64,000 nucleotides of DNA from R-RK-3 sp031399085 (GCA_031399085.1 JANNOQ010000045.1:62001-126000); one strand, 5' to 3'. Numbered from the stretch's first letter, positions 1-8,598 are shown. Numbers and translations: made by a program. The notes: generated by a model not told the origin, from the sequence alone.

Positions 1-709
1 GCGAGGGGCCGTTCTTGACGCCCCGAATGGCGCGGCCCGCAAAGATCGGGCAGGCATCGGCGCTCGATGGTTGGAATGTGAGTGCGATTTTGATCGGACT
101 TTTGAATTTGCCCTTGCCCGCAAAACCTTCGTCCTCCTTCTTCAGCTTGCCGAGGCCGACCGCCGCCAGATCGCGGGCGATGCCGCGCACGCCAAGACAG
201 TCGGGCCGGTTCGGCGTGATGGAAATGTCAAAGACTGGGTCGCCGATGCCCATCACATCGACATAGCGCTCGCCGATATGGTCAGCGGCGCGGTCGGGCA
301 ATTCGATGATCCCGGTATGCTCATTCGAGAGCTGCAATTCGCGCTCCGAGCATAGCATTCCCATCGACTCGACGCCGCGAATCTTGGCCTTGCCGAGCGT
401 GAAATCCGTGCCCGGAATGTAGACGCCCGGCGCCGCGAAAACTCCGATCAGTCCCTCGCGGGCGTTCGGCGCGCCGCAGACGACCTGCACGACGCCCTTG
501 CCCGTGTCGACCTTGCAAACCCGCAGCTTGTCGGCATCGGGGTGCTGAACCGCTTCGACCACGCGCGCGACGGTGAAATCCTTCAGCGTCTCGGCTGGGT
601 TTTCGACGCTCTCCACTTCCAGGCCGCACTGGATCAGCCCGTCATGGATTTCAGCAACGGAAGCCTTGGTGTCGAGATGGTCTTTGAGCCAGTTCAGCGT
701 GAATTTCAT
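1..709 (-). CDS. pheT: Phenylalanine-tRNA ligase beta subunit, N-terminal part (cut by window start)
   Basis: This is the N-terminal part of PheT, the large subunit of the alpha2-beta2 enzyme that charges tRNA-Phe in the cytoplasm. About 236 codons are visible before the window edge. The protein begins MKFTLNWLKDHLDT, the usual PheT start. It continues into the OB-fold tRNA-binding region at roughly residues 40-150, then the start of the B3/B4 region (SITPNRPDCLGVRGIARDLA). The ATG at 709 follows the pheS stop by 63 bases on the same strand, the usual pheS-pheT order. The C-terminal portion lies outside the window, so completeness cannot be judged. Confidence 0.95.
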   Translation of the reverse strand, partial: MKFTLNWLKDHLDTKASVAEIHDGLIQCGLEVESVENPAETLKDFTVARVVEAVQHPDADKLRVCKVDTGKGVVQVVCGAPNAREGLIGVFAAPGVYIPGTDFTLGKAKIRGVESMGMLCSERELQLSNEHTGIIELPDRAADHIGERYVDVMGIGDPVFDISITPNRPDCLGVRGIARDLAAVGLGKLKKEDEGFAGKGKFKSPIKIALTFQPSSADACPIFAGRAIRGVKNGPS

Positions 710-772
710 GGAGTAGCTGTGCTTTATTCTTGAGTAGGAACGGGCGTTGCGCCGCCAAACCGCCTGCCAGCC

Positions 773-1861
773 TTAGGACGACAGCCCGCCGGCCAAGCTC
801 GGCACGTCGAAGGGCAGGAAGCCGTAATGCTTCAGCCAGCGCAGGTCGGCGCCGAAGAAAGCGCGCAGATCGGGTATGCCATATTTCAGCATGGTCATGC
901 GATCTATGCCGAAGCCAAAGGCGAAGCCTTGATATTTTTCGGGGTCGAGACCGCAGGCCGCGATGACATTGGGATGCACCATGCCGCTGCCGCCGATTTC
1001 CAGCCATTGCCCCGGCTTGCCGATCGCCTCCGCGCCGATATCGACCTCCATCGACGGTTCGGTGAACGGGAAATGCGACACGCGCAGGCGCACGCGCAAT
1101 TCGTCCACCTCGAAGAACGCCTTGCAGAATTCGGCAATCAGCCATTTGAGGTGGCCCATATGGGTCTCCTCATCGATGACCAGCGCCTCGATCTGATGGA
1201 ACATCGGCGTGTGCGTCTGGTCGCTGTCGCTGCGATAGACGCGGCCCGGCGCGATGATACGGATCGGCGGCTTCCGCGCCAGCATGGTGCGGATTTGCAC
1301 GGGGCTGGTATGGGTGCGCAGCAGGAGGCGCGAGCCGTCCGGCTTCGGGTTGAAAAAGAAGGTGTCGTGCTCCTGGCGCGCCGGGTGCTCGTCCGTGAAG
1401 TTCAGCTTGGTGAAATTGTAATCGTCCGTCTCGATATCGGGACCTTCGGCGATGGCAAATCCCAGATCGGCGAAGATCGCGGTGATCTCGTCCCAAACCT
1501 GGCTGAGCGGATGGATGCGGCCATCGGCTTGCGGTCCCGCCCGGACCGGCAGCGTGATGTCCGCGCGCTCGGTTTCGAGGCGCTTGGCCAGCGCCGCCTC
1601 TTGAAGAATTGCCTTGCGTGCATCCAGCGCGCCGCCGACATGATCCTTAACGGCATTGATGGCCTGGCCGAAACCGCGCCGTTCATCCGGCGGCAGGCGT
1701 CCGAGCGTTTTGAGAAGGCTCGTAACGCTGCCATTCTTGCCAAGCGCGCCGACCCGCAGATCCTCAAGCGCGGCTAGATCATCCGCATCGCCGATGCGAA
1801 CCAGAAGCTCTTGCTGAAGCTTTTTCAAATCGCTCTCTGATGCCGCCGCTACCGCATCCAT
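773..1861 (-). CDS. pheS: Phenylalanine-tRNA ligase alpha subunit
   Basis: This is the catalytic alpha subunit of phenylalanyl-tRNA synthetase, a class II enzyme, about 362 residues long. The N-terminal coiled-coil region (residues 1-90) precedes the class II catalytic core. Motif 2 is seen around FHQIEALVID and motif 3 around GFGIDRMTML near the C-terminus. I chose the ATG at 1861 because GGAGAGG lies just upstream; an in-frame TTG at 1873 would add four residues but overlaps that ribosome binding site. The gene precedes pheT and lies downstream of rplT, as in many Proteobacteria. Nothing unusual is seen. Confidence 0.96.
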   Translation of the reverse strand: MDAVAAASESDLKKLQQELLVRIGDADDLAALEDLRVGALGKNGSVTSLLKTLGRLPPDERRGFGQAINAVKDHVGGALDARKAILQEAALAKRLETERADITLPVRAGPQADGRIHPLSQVWDEITAIFADLGFAIAEGPDIETDDYNFTKLNFTDEHPARQEHDTFFFNPKPDGSRLLLRTHTSPVQIRTMLARKPPIRIIAPGRVYRSDSDQTHTPMFHQIEALVIDEETHMGHLKWLIAEFCKAFFEVDELRVRLRVSHFPFTEPSMEVDIGAEAIGKPGQWLEIGGSGMVHPNVIAACGLDPEKYQGFAFGFGIDRMTMLKYGIPDLRAFFGADLRWLKHYGFLPFDVPSLAGGLSS

Positions 1862-1977
1862 GAGCCTCTCCAAATGATTTCACCGCCGCAACCCGACGGG
1901 TGGCTGACGGCGCTTGAACGCGGAAAACAACCCGGCCGCCCCAGACGCGACGCTCGCCTGCGATAAGGAAAAAGCCG

Positions 1978-2340
1978 TCAGGCTGCTTGAACGGCCGCCT
2001 GCGCCTTGCCCACCAGCGCTTTGAACGCTTCCGGCTCGCGAACCGCGAGATCGGCGAGGATTTTGCGGTCCACCTCGATGCCAGCTTTGTTCAACCCGTC
2101 GATAAATCGCCCATAGGTCAGGCCAAGTTCGCGTGTCGCGGCATTGATGCGCTGAATCCAGAGCGCGCGGAAATTGCGCTTCTTGGTTCTGCGGTCGCGA
2201 TAGGCATATTGACCGGCCTTCTCAACGGCTTGACGCGCGATGCGGATGGTGTTCTTGCGGCGGCCGTAATAACCCTTAGCCTGCTCTAGAACTTTTTTGT
2301 GGCGGGCATGGGAGGTAACGCCCCGTTTAACTCTCGACAT
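1978..2340 (-). CDS. rplT: 50S ribosomal protein L20
   Basis: L20 is a 120-residue, highly basic large-subunit protein needed early in 50S assembly. The N-terminal stretch SRVKRGVTSHARHKK is the characteristic rRNA-binding arm of the family, and length is normal. The ATG at 2340 follows AAGGAG at eight bases. It lies 46 bases downstream of rpmI and is presumably cotranscribed with it. In some bacteria L20 represses this operon through a leader RNA; no such leader was identified here. Confidence 0.98.
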   Translation of the reverse strand: MSRVKRGVTSHARHKKVLEQAKGYYGRRKNTIRIARQAVEKAGQYAYRDRRTKKRNFRALWIQRINAATRELGLTYGRFIDGLNKAGIEVDRKILADLAVREPEAFKALVGKAQAAVQAA

Positions 2341-2386
2341 GGCAATGCTCCTTTAGCAAATGGCGTCGGAAAAAGCGTCGGCAGCT

Positions 2387-2587
2387 CTATTTGCCGTAGG
2401 GAAGGAACTGCTTCACGATCCCCGCATCCGCATCGCACAGAACACTCGTCCCCCGCGCTTGACGGATAAACTTCTTCGTCCGCTTGATCATGCCATGCCG
2501 CTTGCCGGCTTGAGCAGCCATAACCTTGCCCGTGCCGGTGATTTTGAAGCGCTTTTTCGCGCCGCTCTTGGTTTTCATTTTGGGCAT
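2387..2587 (-). CDS. rpmI: 50S ribosomal protein L35
   Basis: L35 is a small basic protein of the 50S subunit, 66 residues here. The start MPKMKTKSGAKKRF and the internal KRHGMIKRTKKF segment identify the family. An in-frame upstream ATG would add five residues, but GGAAG immediately precedes the ATG at 2587, so that start is preferred. The order infC, rpmI, rplT matches E. coli, but here a 438-base gap separates infC from rpmI, and a separate promoter is plausible. Confidence 0.97.
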   Translation of the reverse strand: MPKMKTKSGAKKRFKITGTGKVMAAQAGKRHGMIKRTKKFIRQARGTSVLCDADAGIVKQFLPYGK

Positions 2588-2800
2588 TTTGCTTCCTTTC
2601 AAATATCAATCGGCCCGGCGCGTCGGCTGGGTCTTATTCTCATCGCTTGGCTGAGAAGCGTTTGCGAGCCGCCACGGCATGCCCTTACGCCGGGCGGCTC
2701 ATGCGGCGCAAATTACGTGCAAACGCGCGGGCGCGCAAGTGGGTGCGTGCACCTGCCAGAATGCGCCGCGCGGCGCGATTTCAGCCTTACGTAAAGTGAT

Positions 2801-2829
2801 TTTTATGCTATGACAGAAAAAGGTGACAA
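2801..2829 (-). promoter_or_regulatory. Candidate promoter for rpmI-rplT
   Basis: On the minus strand a TTGTCA element (2824-2829) is followed after 17 bases by ATAAAA (2801-2806), in the AT-rich part of the gap. This resembles a sigma-70 type promoter and would give a leader of about 200 bases before rpmI. The assignment rests on motif and spacing only. Confidence 0.35.
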
Positions 2830-2959
2830 AGATAGAAAACCTACGGCACGCTGGGGTGCCTGCTTTCGTGTTTTTGTCGCTCTGTCGCCCTCGCTGGCGC
2901 TGCGTTGAACATTCGGCGCTGCGGGGATTTAATCGGCAACATTACACTCTGCGGTCTCA

Positions 2960-2991
2960 AGCGCCGGGCCCATTTTTGAAGGCTCGGCGCT
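2960..2991 (-). terminator. GC-rich hairpin downstream of infC
   Basis: Arms AGCGCCGGGCC (2960-2970) and GGCTCGGCGCT (2981-2991) pair over 11 positions with one wobble and a 10-base loop. It begins 35 bases after the infC stop, so it may end infC transcription. On the minus strand no clear U-run follows; the CTTTT tract lies on the plus-strand side, so termination efficiency is doubtful. Confidence 0.4.
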
Positions 2992-3025
2992 CTTTTAGAT
3001 GGCAGATTGTGGTGCACAGTGCCGG

Positions 3026-3559
3026 TTAACGCGGCGCCAAGATCATGATCATCTGCCGCCCCTCCAACCTTGGCTCCAGCTCCACTTTGGCGAAGGTTTC
3101 GGATTCCTGCTTCACCTTCAGCAGAAGCTGCATGCCAATATCCTGGTGGGCCATCTCGCGGCCGCGAAATCGCAAAGTAACCTTGACCTTGTCGCCCTCG
3201 TCGAAGAAGCGTTTCATTGACCGAAGTTTTACATCATAATCGTGCGTATCGATGTTTGGGCGAAGCTTGATTTCCTTGACTTCAACGGTCTTTTGTTTCT
3301 TGCGCGCTTCGGACGCTTTCTTCTGCGACTGATATTTATGCTTGCCGAAGTCCATGATCTTACAAACCGGCGGATTGGAATTTCCAACCTCGACAAGATC
3401 AAGTCCGGCCGATTCCGCGCGCGTGATCGCTTCGCGCTTGTCGGTTAGCCCAAGGTTCTCCCCGTTTTCGTCGATCAGCGTGACTTCCCGCGCCGCGATG
3501 GCTTCGTTGATCTTGGGACCGCTGTCCTTGCTCGGCTCGGCTTTAAAGGGTCTGCGAAT
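3026..3559 (-). CDS. infC: Translation initiation factor IF-3, AUU start
   Basis: IF-3 binds the 30S subunit and discriminates against non-canonical start codons and wrong initiator tRNA. The product is about 177 residues, with the N-terminal domain (GPKINEAIAAREVTLID), a lysine-rich linker (KASEARKKQKTVEVKEIK) and the C-terminal domain ending GRQMIMILAPR. The start is placed at ATT 3557-3559, encoding the typical RRPFKA N-terminus. AAGGAGA (3567-3573) sits seven bases upstream of it, whereas the in-frame ATG codons further upstream lack a ribosome binding site and would read through this one. An AUU start is the classical basis of IF-3 autoregulation in E. coli; its role here is inferred. 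Confidence 0.95.
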   Translation of the reverse strand: MRRPFKAEPSKDSGPKINEAIAAREVTLIDENGENLGLTDKREAITRAESAGLDLVEVGNSNPPVCKIMDFGKHKYQSQKKASEARKKQKTVEVKEIKLRPNIDTHDYDVKLRSMKRFFDEGDKVKVTLRFRGREMAHQDIGMQLLLKVKQESETFAKVELEPRLEGRQMIMILAPR

Positions 3560-3573
3560 TGGTAGCTCTCCTT
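3557..3573 (-). promoter_or_regulatory. infC: infC ribosome binding site with AUU start codon
   Basis: On the minus strand AAGGAGA (3567-3573), a seven-base spacer and ATT (3557-3559) form a near-ideal initiation site with a rare start codon. High IF-3 should suppress initiation at AUU, giving negative feedback. Confidence 0.8.
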
Positions 3574-3646
3574 CAGTTGTTGAATGAAAGGTGAGCATAG
3601 CGCCAAACCGCACCGGCCAAAGGCGCCATGCTCGGCAATCTATGCG

Positions 3647-3675
3647 TAGTTAGGATCAATAATCTGTCTTGACAA
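3647..3675 (-). promoter_or_regulatory. Candidate infC promoter with overlapping palindrome
   Basis: On the minus strand TTGTCA (3670-3675) is followed after 17 bases by TAACTA (3647-3652), giving a leader of about 80 bases before the AUU start. The minus-35 hexamer is part of the palindrome CTTGACAAGTCAAG (3668-3681), which could be an operator or chance. Confidence 0.45.
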
Positions 3676-3706
3676 GTCAAGTGAATTGCAGGGCGCAGCA
3701 AATAAC

Positions 3707-4945
3707 CTAAACCGGAATTCTCGCAACGGATGGCATAAAGTCCTCATTTGCCCATAATTTTTGGTCAAACCCCTGCGCGAGCTTGGTCGCCAGCAAGTTG
3801 TCGTAAACCTCCAGCGTGCGGCGCTGCAACACCGCCTTTGAAAAATGCGATATGGCGTGATCGCGAGCTGCCCGGCTTATTGCACTCGCCTGATCTTCGC
3901 CAAAGGATAGCGCGGCCGCGAGGCGCTCGGCCAGATCGGTTTCGTTCCCGGCGCGCACCTTCCAACCCGTTGGGGGCTTTTCCGCGTCGCCGGCTGCGAT
4001 GGTCTCTGGAAGCGCCCCCAAATCACTCACGATGACCGGGCAGCCCATCGCCTGCGCTTCGATCGAAGTGCGCCCGAAAGCTTCAGGCTCGATGGATGGC
4101 ACCAGGGCGATGGATGCGGTCAGGAACGCCGCCGGCATGTCGTCGCAATGGCCAATGATTCGGATGCGGCGTGTCAGACCGAGCAGCGCAATGCGCGCGG
4201 CCAGCTCATCGCGGTAGGCCATCCGCCCCTGCTCGTCGCCCGCCAGGATAAACGTCACATCCTGGAATTCCGCCCGTTGAAGCAGCGCCGCGGCTGCGCC
4301 GATGGCAACGTGCTGCCCTTTCCAGCGGGTGAGGCGCGCCGCGAGCAGCACGAGCCGCGTGTCGGGCTCGACGTCCCACTTCGCACGCAGCGCCGCCATC
4401 CGCTCGTCCGAAACCGCAGCCGGCGCAAAGCGCGCCAGATCTACGCCGCGATAGATCACGCGGAGCCGTTCGCCGGGCGTGCCGTGGCGCTGGCGCACGA
4501 TGCCAGCCGTATAATGCGAATTGGCGATAATCATATCGCCGCGCGCCATCACGCCATTGTACCAAGCCTTCGGCGCATTGTTCTGATTGTAGATGCCGTG
4601 ATAGGTGGTCACGAACGGAACGGCCGAACGCCTGGCCGCGAGCAGTGCGCTCCAGGCCGGGGCGCGGCTGCGGGCATGGACAAGGCTAACCCCTCGTTCG
4701 GCAATCAGCTTTTGTAGCCGCCACGCATTGGCGAGGATTGTGACCGGGTTTTTCGCCGCGGCGTGCAAACGGATCAACTCCCCGCCTACCGTTGCCAACT
4801 CGGATTCGAGACGCCCGCCTTCACTGGTTACCAGCGCCCGCCCGCCAGCCATCACAATCGCCTCCGCCACCTCGATAACGGTGCGTTCGGCGCCGCCCGT
4901 GTTGAGCGCAGGAATGATTTGAAGGATAACTGGCATTTTGGGCAT
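3707..4945 (-). CDS. GT4-family glycosyltransferase
   Basis: This retaining GT-B glycosyltransferase of about 412 residues probably acts at the cytoplasmic face of the inner membrane on a polysaccharide or lipid acceptor. The N-terminal acceptor domain carries ALNTGGAERTVIEVA; the C-terminal nucleotide-sugar domain carries RGVDLARFAP and the E-x7-E type motif in EPEAFGRTSIEAQAMGCPV. The ATG at 4945 (MPKMPVILQIIP) fits the family start, though no strong ribosome binding site is seen and an ATG three codons later is possible. It is divergent from the hydrolase at 5044, and no polysaccharide cluster surrounds it. Substrate is unknown. Confidence 0.85.
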   Translation of the reverse strand: MPKMPVILQIIPALNTGGAERTVIEVAEAIVMAGGRALVTSEGGRLESELATVGGELIRLHAAAKNPVTILANAWRLQKLIAERGVSLVHARSRAPAWSALLAARRSAVPFVTTYHGIYNQNNAPKAWYNGVMARGDMIIANSHYTAGIVRQRHGTPGERLRVIYRGVDLARFAPAAVSDERMAALRAKWDVEPDTRLVLLAARLTRWKGQHVAIGAAAALLQRAEFQDVTFILAGDEQGRMAYRDELAARIALLGLTRRIRIIGHCDDMPAAFLTASIALVPSIEPEAFGRTSIEAQAMGCPVIVSDLGALPETIAAGDAEKPPTGWKVRAGNETDLAERLAAALSFGEDQASAISRAARDHAISHFSKAVLQRRTLEVYDNLLATKLAQGFDQKLWANEDFMPSVARIPV

Positions 4946-5043
4946 AAGCGGACGATCGGGGCGATGGGGTGTTGGCGCAGTCGAGCCGGCATGGCAGATT
5001 GCGGCGGCCAAGAGTCCGCGACCATGATGACCGTCATAAAGCT

Positions 5044-5826
5044 ATGAACAGCGCCACGCAATTCCTCGATGTTTCTTGCGAAGGCCGTCCGGCCCGCACG
5101 ATCGCTTTTTTGCAATCGGCAGCCACGCGGCCGGAGACGGCGGGGCTTGTCTGGATGTCCGGCTTTAAATCCGAAATGGTCGGCGCCAAGGCCAGCGTGC
5201 TGGCGGCTTGGGCGGAGAGTCGGGGCGCGGCGCTGCTGCGTTTCGACTATTCGGGCCATGGCCAATCCGCCGGCCGGATCGAGGATTTCACCATCGGCGA
5301 CTGGCTTGCCGAGTCGCTCGCCTGTTTTGACGCGCTCACCAAAGGGCCGCAAATTCTCGTCGGCTCCAGCATGGGCGGCTGGCTAGCCTTGCTGCTCGCG
5401 CGCACGCTCATCGAGCGAGGGGAAGGCGGGCGGCTCAAAGCCATTGTCCTGATCGCACCGGCTTGGGACATGACCGAAGAACTGATGTGGAAGCGGTTCT
5501 CGCCAGAGGCCTTACAAGCGCTCGAACGCGACGGCGTATTTTACCGGCCATCTGAATATGGCGCCCCTTATGCGCTCACCCGCGCGCTAATCGAGGAAGG
5601 CCGCAATCACCTGCTTGCCGGGAGCGGCTTCGATCCGGGTTGCCCGGTGCGCATCATTCAAGGCCTTCGCGACCCCGACGTTCCCTGGCGGCACGCGCTG
5701 AAGCTTGTCGAAACGCTCGGCGTTGAGGACATGCGGCTGACGCTGGTAAAGGACGCCGAGCACAGGCTTTCGCGGGAACAGGATATGGCGCTTTTATTGG
5801 CAATGATTGCGGAGTTCATGCCGTAA
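5044..5826 (+). CDS. Alpha/beta hydrolase
   Basis: This 260-residue serine hydrolase probably acts in the cytoplasm on an ester or thioester. The nucleophile elbow GSSMGG puts the catalytic serine at residue 109. The acid is probably in LRDPDVPW (residues 210-212), and the histidine is in DAEHRLS (about 240). HGQSAG at 71-76 fits the oxyanion side of the fold. The overall shape resembles bacterial ABHD10-like hydrolases. The ATG at 5044 (MNSATQF) is preferred over an upstream in-frame start that would run into the divergent gene. Substrate cannot be told from sequence. Confidence 0.85.
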   Translation: MNSATQFLDVSCEGRPARTIAFLQSAATRPETAGLVWMSGFKSEMVGAKASVLAAWAESRGAALLRFDYSGHGQSAGRIEDFTIGDWLAESLACFDALTKGPQILVGSSMGGWLALLLARTLIERGEGGRLKAIVLIAPAWDMTEELMWKRFSPEALQALERDGVFYRPSEYGAPYALTRALIEEGRNHLLAGSGFDPGCPVRIIQGLRDPDVPWRHALKLVETLGVEDMRLTLVKDAEHRLSREQDMALLLAMIAEFMP

Positions 5827-5842
5827 TTTGTCCCGGATGGAA

Positions 5843-6566
5843 GCTCATGCCCGATCTGCGGCATGGCCCTAGAGCCGGAGCTCGTCTCGGCCGATGCCGC
5901 TCCCAACCCCGAATTGGCGACATGACGCGGCGGTTCTGATTGGGCTTGGCGCTTGCCGTTCCCGTGTTCGTGCTTGAGATGGCCACCTGTCCGGCCAACA
6001 TCGTCGTGCTGTTTGGGCAGGTGCTGGAGCTGAAGGCGCGAGCGCACCAGCGGCGCGCTTCGCGCGCTTTTGGACTTGTCGCCAAAGATTGTCCGGCGGA
6101 TCAACCTTGATGGATCGGACGAGGATGTGAACCTTGATCTGGTGCTGGCCGGCGATCGACTGCGTTTGCGGCCCGGGGAAGCTGTGTCGGTGGACGGCGC
6201 AATCCTTGAAGGCCGAAGTGCGATCGACGAGTCGCTTGTCACCGGCGAATCCATGCCCGTGACCAGAACCGTCGGCATTGCATGGGCACTGAGGCAGACC
6301 TCGCGATGGAGAGCGCCGTGTGACGCTACTTAATGGTGACCTTTACAGCATCCTGCGCGCGGCGCCTCTCCGCCGCCACCATGGCCAACATCAGGCGGAA
6401 TTTGTTCTTCGCATTTTTATGCAATGCTGCCGGCGTTCCGATCGCGGCGGGCATGCTCTACGCATGGTTTGGCATCGGGCTATCGCCGATCATGGTGGCT
6501 GCCGCCATGACGCTATCGTCAGTGAGCGTGATTGGCAACGCATTGCGCCTGCATCATACCAAATGA
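5843..6566 (+). pseudogene. Decayed copper-type P1B ATPase (copA-like)
   Basis: Fragments of one heavy-metal ATPase occur in the correct order but in different frames. First is the metal-binding SCPICGMALEPEL (from about 5843). Next is the first membrane segment MTRRF-LGLALAVPVFVLEM, with a stop where tryptophan is expected, then GQVLELKAR. The actuator domain follows (SPKIVRRI to DESLVTGESMPV, 6073-6258). After a large gap comes GTEADLAMESA, and finally the last two membrane helices (SAATMANIRRNLFF to SVSVIGNALRL, ending 6566). The phosphorylation DKTGT and most of the P and N domains are deleted. At least three frameshifts and one stop are visible. It cannot make a working pump. Confidence 0.88.
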
Positions 6567-6744
6567 TGAGCTGAACGACGACCGATACAACCCAACTATA
6601 TGCTGTGGCTCATTGTGAGGACCACCTGAAGCATGAGCTTGTCGAAACAGGAGCAGCGCTGGCGAGGTATCTCTCGCCAGAGCTACTTCAATAATCAGAC
6701 CAAACAGGCCGATCCCACAACCCAGGATTCGGCACGGTATGAAA

Positions 6745-7164
6745 TTACTGCTTGGTTGTGGCGGCAGGCTTCTCAGACTCAGCCGAGGCGCCGGTTTTCG
6801 GCCAATCTTTTTTCGGATCCGTAATAGGAGAGGTCGCCGTGCTCGACGAACCGGTTGATGTGCCGGCCGACCCGCTGGGCGTGCTTGGAGCCGTCAAGTT
6901 GCCAGCTCCCGTTCCGCCGGTTTCCGTGCCGGGCGTGGCCGATCCGCTGCCAGCGCCTGCGCCGGTGCCGGTTCCAGTCCCACTTGTCGATGCCGGGGGC
7001 GTAGCCGGGGCCGTAGGGGTTGTATTCTGAGCGGTCGGAGTCTGTGGATTCCCGCCAATGCCGGTACCCGCGCCGCTCGTGCCAGCGCCGCCCTGAGCGT
7101 ACGCCGCCACCGAAAGGGATAAAATCGCGGTCGAAGCCGCTAAGCCCAACAAAGTTTTTCTCAT
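6745..7164 (-). CDS. Exported low-complexity Gly/Thr/Ser/Pro-rich protein
   Basis: This 139-residue protein starts with a clear signal peptide: basic MRK, a hydrophobic core, and AYAQ as the likely cleavage site near residue 23. The mature part is almost entirely glycine, threonine, serine, alanine and proline in short repeats such as GTGTGTGAGAGSGS. It ends in a small charged tail with DPKKDWPKTGASAESEK. No domain is recognised; it is probably disordered in the periplasm or at the surface. The ATG at 7164 lies just downstream of AGGAGGAAG, a strong ribosome binding site. Orthologues are hard to define because the sequence is low in complexity. Confidence 0.75.
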   Translation of the reverse strand: MRKTLLGLAASTAILSLSVAAYAQGGAGTSGAGTGIGGNPQTPTAQNTTPTAPATPPASTSGTGTGTGAGAGSGSATPGTETGGTGAGNLTAPSTPSGSAGTSTGSSSTATSPITDPKKDWPKTGASAESEKPAATTKQ

Positions 7165-7330
7165 GTCGCTTCCTCCTGGAAGATTGCTAATAATAGCTGA
7201 AGCGAAAACCGAGAGATTCGTTCCAAGAGTGACGCGTTTGTGATGCTTTTCCGGACCCAGGCCAGGGAGTTACTAAGGCGCCGAATGGTCGGCTTCTAGC
7301 TGATCTTGAGCAAATCAAGCCACTATGAAA

Positions 7331-7765
7331 TTACGCCCGCCGTGCGCTGACAAAATGATGTAAATAACGCACGTGGATCAGTACATCCATGATGCTGGCG
7401 AAGAACAGGATGACGAAGACTGATGTCCAGGCAAGCGGAGCGAAGAATAGCTCGATGCTGGTGACGACTAACAGCAGTATAGAGCCATATAAATCATGTT
7501 GGCTGCCGTTGAAATTCCGCTCCATCCCATAGCGAACGATGCGGCTCATTTCCAGGTAAAGCGCCACCAAAATGCTAAACGTAATGATGGCGCCATAAGT
7601 AACCACGAAGCTCGGCCCGCTTGCACCGATTAGCCCGCCCAGATCGAGAATGTAAAGGTTATCATGCAGCGCGCTTTCCAGGCCCGAAGCGGAGCCGCCC
7701 GCATATAAATGCGTTCCGGCAACGATGTGATAGAGCAGCCACGCTCCCATCAGCCACGTAAACAT
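7331..7765 (-). CDS. Hypothetical four-helix membrane protein
   Basis: This protein of about 144 residues has four predicted hydrophobic segments: near residues 2-18, 50-72, 92-112 and 114-130. It is therefore probably an inner-membrane protein. The ATG at 7765 (MFTWLMGAW) is chosen because GGGGAGGG precedes it; an upstream in-frame start lacks this. No catalytic or binding motif is recognised. A histidine-rich C-terminus (HVRYLHHFVSARRA) is notable but not diagnostic. It stands alone between two other hypothetical genes. Confidence 0.7.
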   Translation of the reverse strand: MFTWLMGAWLLYHIVAGTHLYAGGSASGLESALHDNLYILDLGGLIGASGPSFVVTYGAIITFSILVALYLEMSRIVRYGMERNFNGSQHDLYGSILLLVVTSIELFFAPLAWTSVFVILFFASIMDVLIHVRYLHHFVSARRA

Positions 7766-7953
7766 CAAAGTCCCTCCCCGGCTTGAGCTTCCGGTCAGCT
7801 TTTTGGTGTTCGGCGGAAAGTGCAAGGCGGTAGCGGACGGGTCGGCGCGCCTATCTACAATTTTCTTTCATAACGACAGCCGAGCGGGGAGGCGGAAAGC
7901 GAAAACCGCCAGCATCGCCAGCGGTTTGCTCTTAAGCGGGACCATCGGTAGGA

Positions 7954-8505
7954 TTAACGCAAGCCCAGGCTCGACATCAAGCTGTCGCCCTGGCGGCTTC
8001 CATAGCGCTTCAAATCCCTGAGAAAACGCCTGCGTTTGCGGGTGGTTGACAGATCGACCTCGCTTAGCCAACGGGGCGGATTGGCCCAGTCCAAATTCGC
8101 CAGCAGTCGACGCTTACTGACACGGGCGTCCGGGAGCCAATCGGCGCCGCTTGCCAGAATATTTGACACTGAACGGCGAGATGGGGCGACATCATTGAAC
8201 CAGCTTCTGGCGCGTGAACCCGTCTCCTCGGCGGTGTCGCGAATGTCGGGCCACCAATCGTTCCAGCGATTATTGGCGCTGGACATCACGCGCTCCTGCC
8301 AACTGCGCGGGCGGCTGCTTGCCGACATCGCCTTCGTCACTACCAGCAATGTAAAGGCTCCAAAAGCAATTGGAAGCCAAGGGCTAATCCGCGCACGGGG
8401 CAGCTGGCGGGTGACGGAATTGGTGCTGACGTTGGTGGAGGCGCGGCTTCTGCTTGCGCCGGAATATCCGCGCGGTTCATTCATTGATTTAGGATTGGGT
8501 TTCAT
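7954..8505 (-). CDS. Hypothetical protein with one membrane segment
   Basis: This protein of about 183 residues has a Ser/Arg/Asn-rich N-terminus and one hydrophobic segment near residues 45-60 (ISPWLPIAFGAFTLLVV). The rest is polar, basic and tryptophan-containing (NNRWNDWWPDIRDTAEE). The ATG at 8505 follows GGAGG; an upstream in-frame start has no such site. It is probably anchored in the inner membrane. No known domain is recognised. It lies downstream of pnp on the same strand, beyond a terminator. Confidence 0.7.
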   Translation of the reverse strand: MKPNPKSMNEPRGYSGASRSRASTNVSTNSVTRQLPRARISPWLPIAFGAFTLLVVTKAMSASSRPRSWQERVMSSANNRWNDWWPDIRDTAEETGSRARSWFNDVAPSRRSVSNILASGADWLPDARVSKRRLLANLDWANPPRWLSEVDLSTTRKRRRFLRDLKRYGSRQGDSLMSSLGLR

Positions 8506-8598
8506 GGTGTCCTCCGAATGAAATACGGCTCGGCTATGGGCGCGTTGAGGGGATAATTCGCAGGCCCGCCTGGGGTTCCATGAGGAGATTTGACATGC

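Larger units (their letters stand above)
2588..3025. other. Intergenic region between infC and rpmI
   Basis: This 438-base stretch holds no convincing gene. It contains a GC-rich hairpin just after infC (2960-2991), a candidate minus-strand promoter (2801-2829) and a GC-rich leader of about 200 bases before rpmI. The region around 2790-2850 is locally AT-rich, unlike its surroundings. Any regulatory RNA structure for rpmI-rplT would lie in 2588-2800; none was recognised by eye. Confidence 0.6.
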
